Below are positions 6,340 to 7,207 of a DNA stretch of 7,207 nucleotides, piece by piece. The notes under the pieces are model-generated. The model worked only from the letters and a program-made list of their open reading frames with translations, made no database searches and had not been told where the DNA came from. The stretch spans positions 1-7,207 of the forward strand of contig JAJYSW010000165.1 in NCBI GenBank assembly GCA_021793335.1, read 5' to 3'. The stretch is from Actinomycetes bacterium. Its GTDB lineage: Bacteria; Actinomycetota; Actinomycetes; Mycobacteriales; Micromonosporaceae. The stretch's first letter is position 1. Each line of letters begins with the position of its first letter. The position numbers and the translations under genes were made by a program.

Positions 6340-6380
6340 CCCAAGATCTTGGGCCAAAAAATTTGGCAAAAATCCTTGGG
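6340..6380. promoter_or_regulatory. Three contiguous CCAA/TTGG dyads (operator-like array)
   Basis: A perfect 14-bp palindrome CCCAAGATCTTGGG (6340-6353) is followed directly by CCAAAAAATTTGG (6354-6366) and a weaker CAAAAATCCTTGGG (6367-6380). The TTGG half-sites start at 6349, 6363 and 6376, spaced 14 and 13 bp. Adjacent repeated dyads in an AT-rich divergent spacer are typical of cooperative regulator binding. Which protein binds is unknown. Confidence 0.5.
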
Positions 6381-6422
6381 TCCACTTGCCATAGAGGCGA
6401 AGTGGGGGTTTTACAAGTTGTC

Positions 6423-6455
6423 GTCACATGCCATCATGTGTGACTACCAGTAGTC
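6423..6455. promoter_or_regulatory. Two overlapping inverted repeats just upstream of the regulator gene
   Basis: GTCACA (6423-6428) pairs with TGTGAC (6439-6444); alternatively CACATG (6425-6430) pairs with CATGTG (6435-6440). Overlapping this by three bases is GACTAC-CA-GTAGTC (6442-6455), a perfect 6-bp-arm dyad. The latter contains the start of TAGTCT (6451-6456), a possible -10 box with the TAnnnT pattern, about 26 bp before the ATG. Likely operator and core promoter of the regulator gene, perhaps for autoregulation; no good -35 box is seen. Confidence 0.5.
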
Positions 6456-6481
6456 TTTCCACCGAATGCGGGGTATCTCTC

Positions 6482-7207
6482 ATGGCGCGACAGTCGCTGT
6501 CGGACTGGTATGTCCGGGCCGAACTCATCGACCGCATGGACGCGCACGGCGCATCGGACACGGAAGTGGCCGAACGTCTGGACTACTCACCTCAGACGAT
6601 CGCGAACTGGCGCAAGGGCTCGGGCCAGCCGACCGTGGGCGACGCACGAGAGTTCTTCGCCCATTACGGCAACGGCGACGAGGAAGCGATGCTGTACATG
6701 CAGCAGGTCGTGCGCAACAAGAAGGCCGACCTGCGGGTCCTGGAAGCCGATCCGCGATTCAACGCCCTGATGCTCGCCAAAGGAGAGCTGCACTACCGGG
6801 ACATCTACGACTGGCAGCCGCAGATCCTTCCTGGTGTTGTCCAGACGTGGGAATTCCACTTCGAGATCCTTCAGAAGGCTGAGAACAGCAGCGACGAGGG
6901 GGCCGAATTCGGCTGGGCCTTCAAGAAACGTCGAGTGCAGGGTCTTCTCGATCGAACCGACGAGTACAAACTGAACTTTCTCATTGGCGAAGGCGCGTTC
7001 TTGTGGTTGCGCAAGATGACCTCTGAGAGCCTCAGCGTGCAACTCGGCCACCTTCGCGAGTGCAACAGCCGACCGGGGTGGGAACTCCGGGTCATGGTTG
7101 AGCTGCACAGGTTGGGCGGCAACTTCGGGCTCTATCTGCCGGATGGCAACGCTACAGCTGGCCCGGCATTCGTATTCACCGAGACACATGATCGGAGCTG
7201 GTGTGTG
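6482..7207 (+). CDS. Helix-turn-helix regulator with DUF5753 (Scr1-like) domain, 3' end outside window
   Basis: The frame is open from ATG 6482 to the window edge (242 codons, no stop). The N-terminal XRE-type helix-turn-helix covers about residues 25-46 (SDTEVAERLDYSPQTIANWRKG), and a linker with FFAHYGNGDEE follows. From about residue 96 the DUF5753 domain is recognisable: LHYRDIYDWQPQILPGVVQT matches the family's 'E..A..i..wqp..iPGLLQT' block, and FKKRRVQGLLDRTDEYKLNFLIGEGAFLW matches its 'R..RQ..L......' block. Proteins of this type are commonly about 270-290 residues, so perhaps 30-50 are missing. They are actinomycete transcription regulators, often beside a small DUF397 partner; here the divergent neighbours are different small proteins. 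Start choice: CGGGG (6468-6472) is 9 nt upstream; an in-frame GTG at 6440 lies inside the operator repeats. Third positions are less G/C-rich toward the end than in the transporter genes. Confidence 0.88.
   Translation, partial: MARQSLSDWYVRAELIDRMDAHGASDTEVAERLDYSPQTIANWRKGSGQPTVGDAREFFAHYGNGDEEAMLYMQQVVRNKKADLRVLEADPRFNALMLAKGELHYRDIYDWQPQILPGVVQTWEFHFEILQKAENSSDEGAEFGWAFKKRRVQGLLDRTDEYKLNFLIGEGAFLWLRKMTSESLSVQLGHLRECNSRPGWELRVMVELHRLGGNFGLYLPDGNATAGPAFVFTETHDRSWCV

Larger units (their letters stand above)
6127..6481. other. Divergent intergenic region rich in dyad symmetries
   Basis: These 355 bases between the minus-strand pair and the regulator gene hold no credible gene. They are clearly more A/T-rich than the rest of the window, especially 6340-6420. 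Besides the elements listed separately there is a small inverted repeat, TCTGTC (6194-6199) with GACAGA (6208-6213), 8-base loop. The concentration of palindromes suggests several protein-binding sites controlling both directions. Confidence 0.7.

Noticed and set aside
6340..6366. Terminator or transposon end in the AT-rich palindromic stretch
   Set aside because: The palindromes are short, contiguous and without a matching distant copy in the window; no transposase gene or target duplication is seen.
6152..6427. A 91-codon minus-strand frame in the divergent spacer
   Set aside because: It starts with GTG inside an inverted repeat, has no ribosome binding site, shows no G/C preference at third positions and runs through the palindromic operator region.
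6440..6442. GTG as an alternative, 14 codons longer start for the regulator
   Set aside because: It sits within the overlapping operator repeats, has no Shine-Dalgarno sequence, and the added residues would not extend the helix-turn-helix domain.
6466..6882. A 138-codon plus-strand frame with an ATG upstream of the regulator start
   Set aside because: It is out of phase with the HTH/DUF5753 frame, whose domain motifs are clear; its product is Arg/Gly-rich shadow sequence.

Overview
The window comes from a high-GC Gram-positive bacterium, almost certainly an actinomycete. The evidence is strongly G/C-biased third codon positions, GTG and TTG starts, GC-rich hairpin terminators without T-tracts, and a helix-turn-helix regulator with a DUF5753-type (Scr1-like) domain, a family largely confined to actinomycetes. 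The genus cannot be fixed from sequence alone. No tRNA, rRNA, CRISPR array or insertion sequence is visible.

Region 1 (1-4551, + strand) is most of a peptide ABC transporter operon of the Dpp/Opp type. In order it holds the C-terminal part of the extracellular substrate-binding protein, two inner-membrane permeases (DppB-like and DppC-like), and two ATPases (DppD-like and DppF-like). The last four genes are joined by ATGA or TAGTG overlaps, so they are very likely one translationally coupled transcript. Both ATPases keep every nucleotide-binding motif and a four-cysteine C-terminal domain. The start of the operon lies upstream of the window.

Region 2 (4549-4815) is an unusual 3' end. A decaying tandem repeat with a 27-bp period begins exactly on the stop codon of the last ATPase gene. 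It is followed by a long GC-rich stem-loop (probable terminator) and a second short hairpin.

Region 3 (4816-5349, + strand) is a six-helix membrane protein of unknown function with a TTG start. A perfect 14-bp stem-loop follows it as a terminator.

Region 4 (about 5413-6126, - strand) encodes two small overlapping genes of unknown function. Their products share a G-x-F-x6-F-[ST]-V-H motif and a W-x2-W-x-E-A-E-A motif, so I read them as tandem paralogues. The second gene has no stop codon where its conserved part ends and may be damaged at its 3' end.

Region 5 (6127-6481) is a relatively AT-rich divergent intergenic region packed with dyad symmetries that look like operators. Region 6 (6482 to the window end, + strand) is the HTH/DUF5753 regulator, cut off by the window edge. 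The regulator, the operator-rich spacer and the divergent paralogous pair together look like a small uncharacterised regulatory module. It is the most interesting part of the window, although its function is not established.
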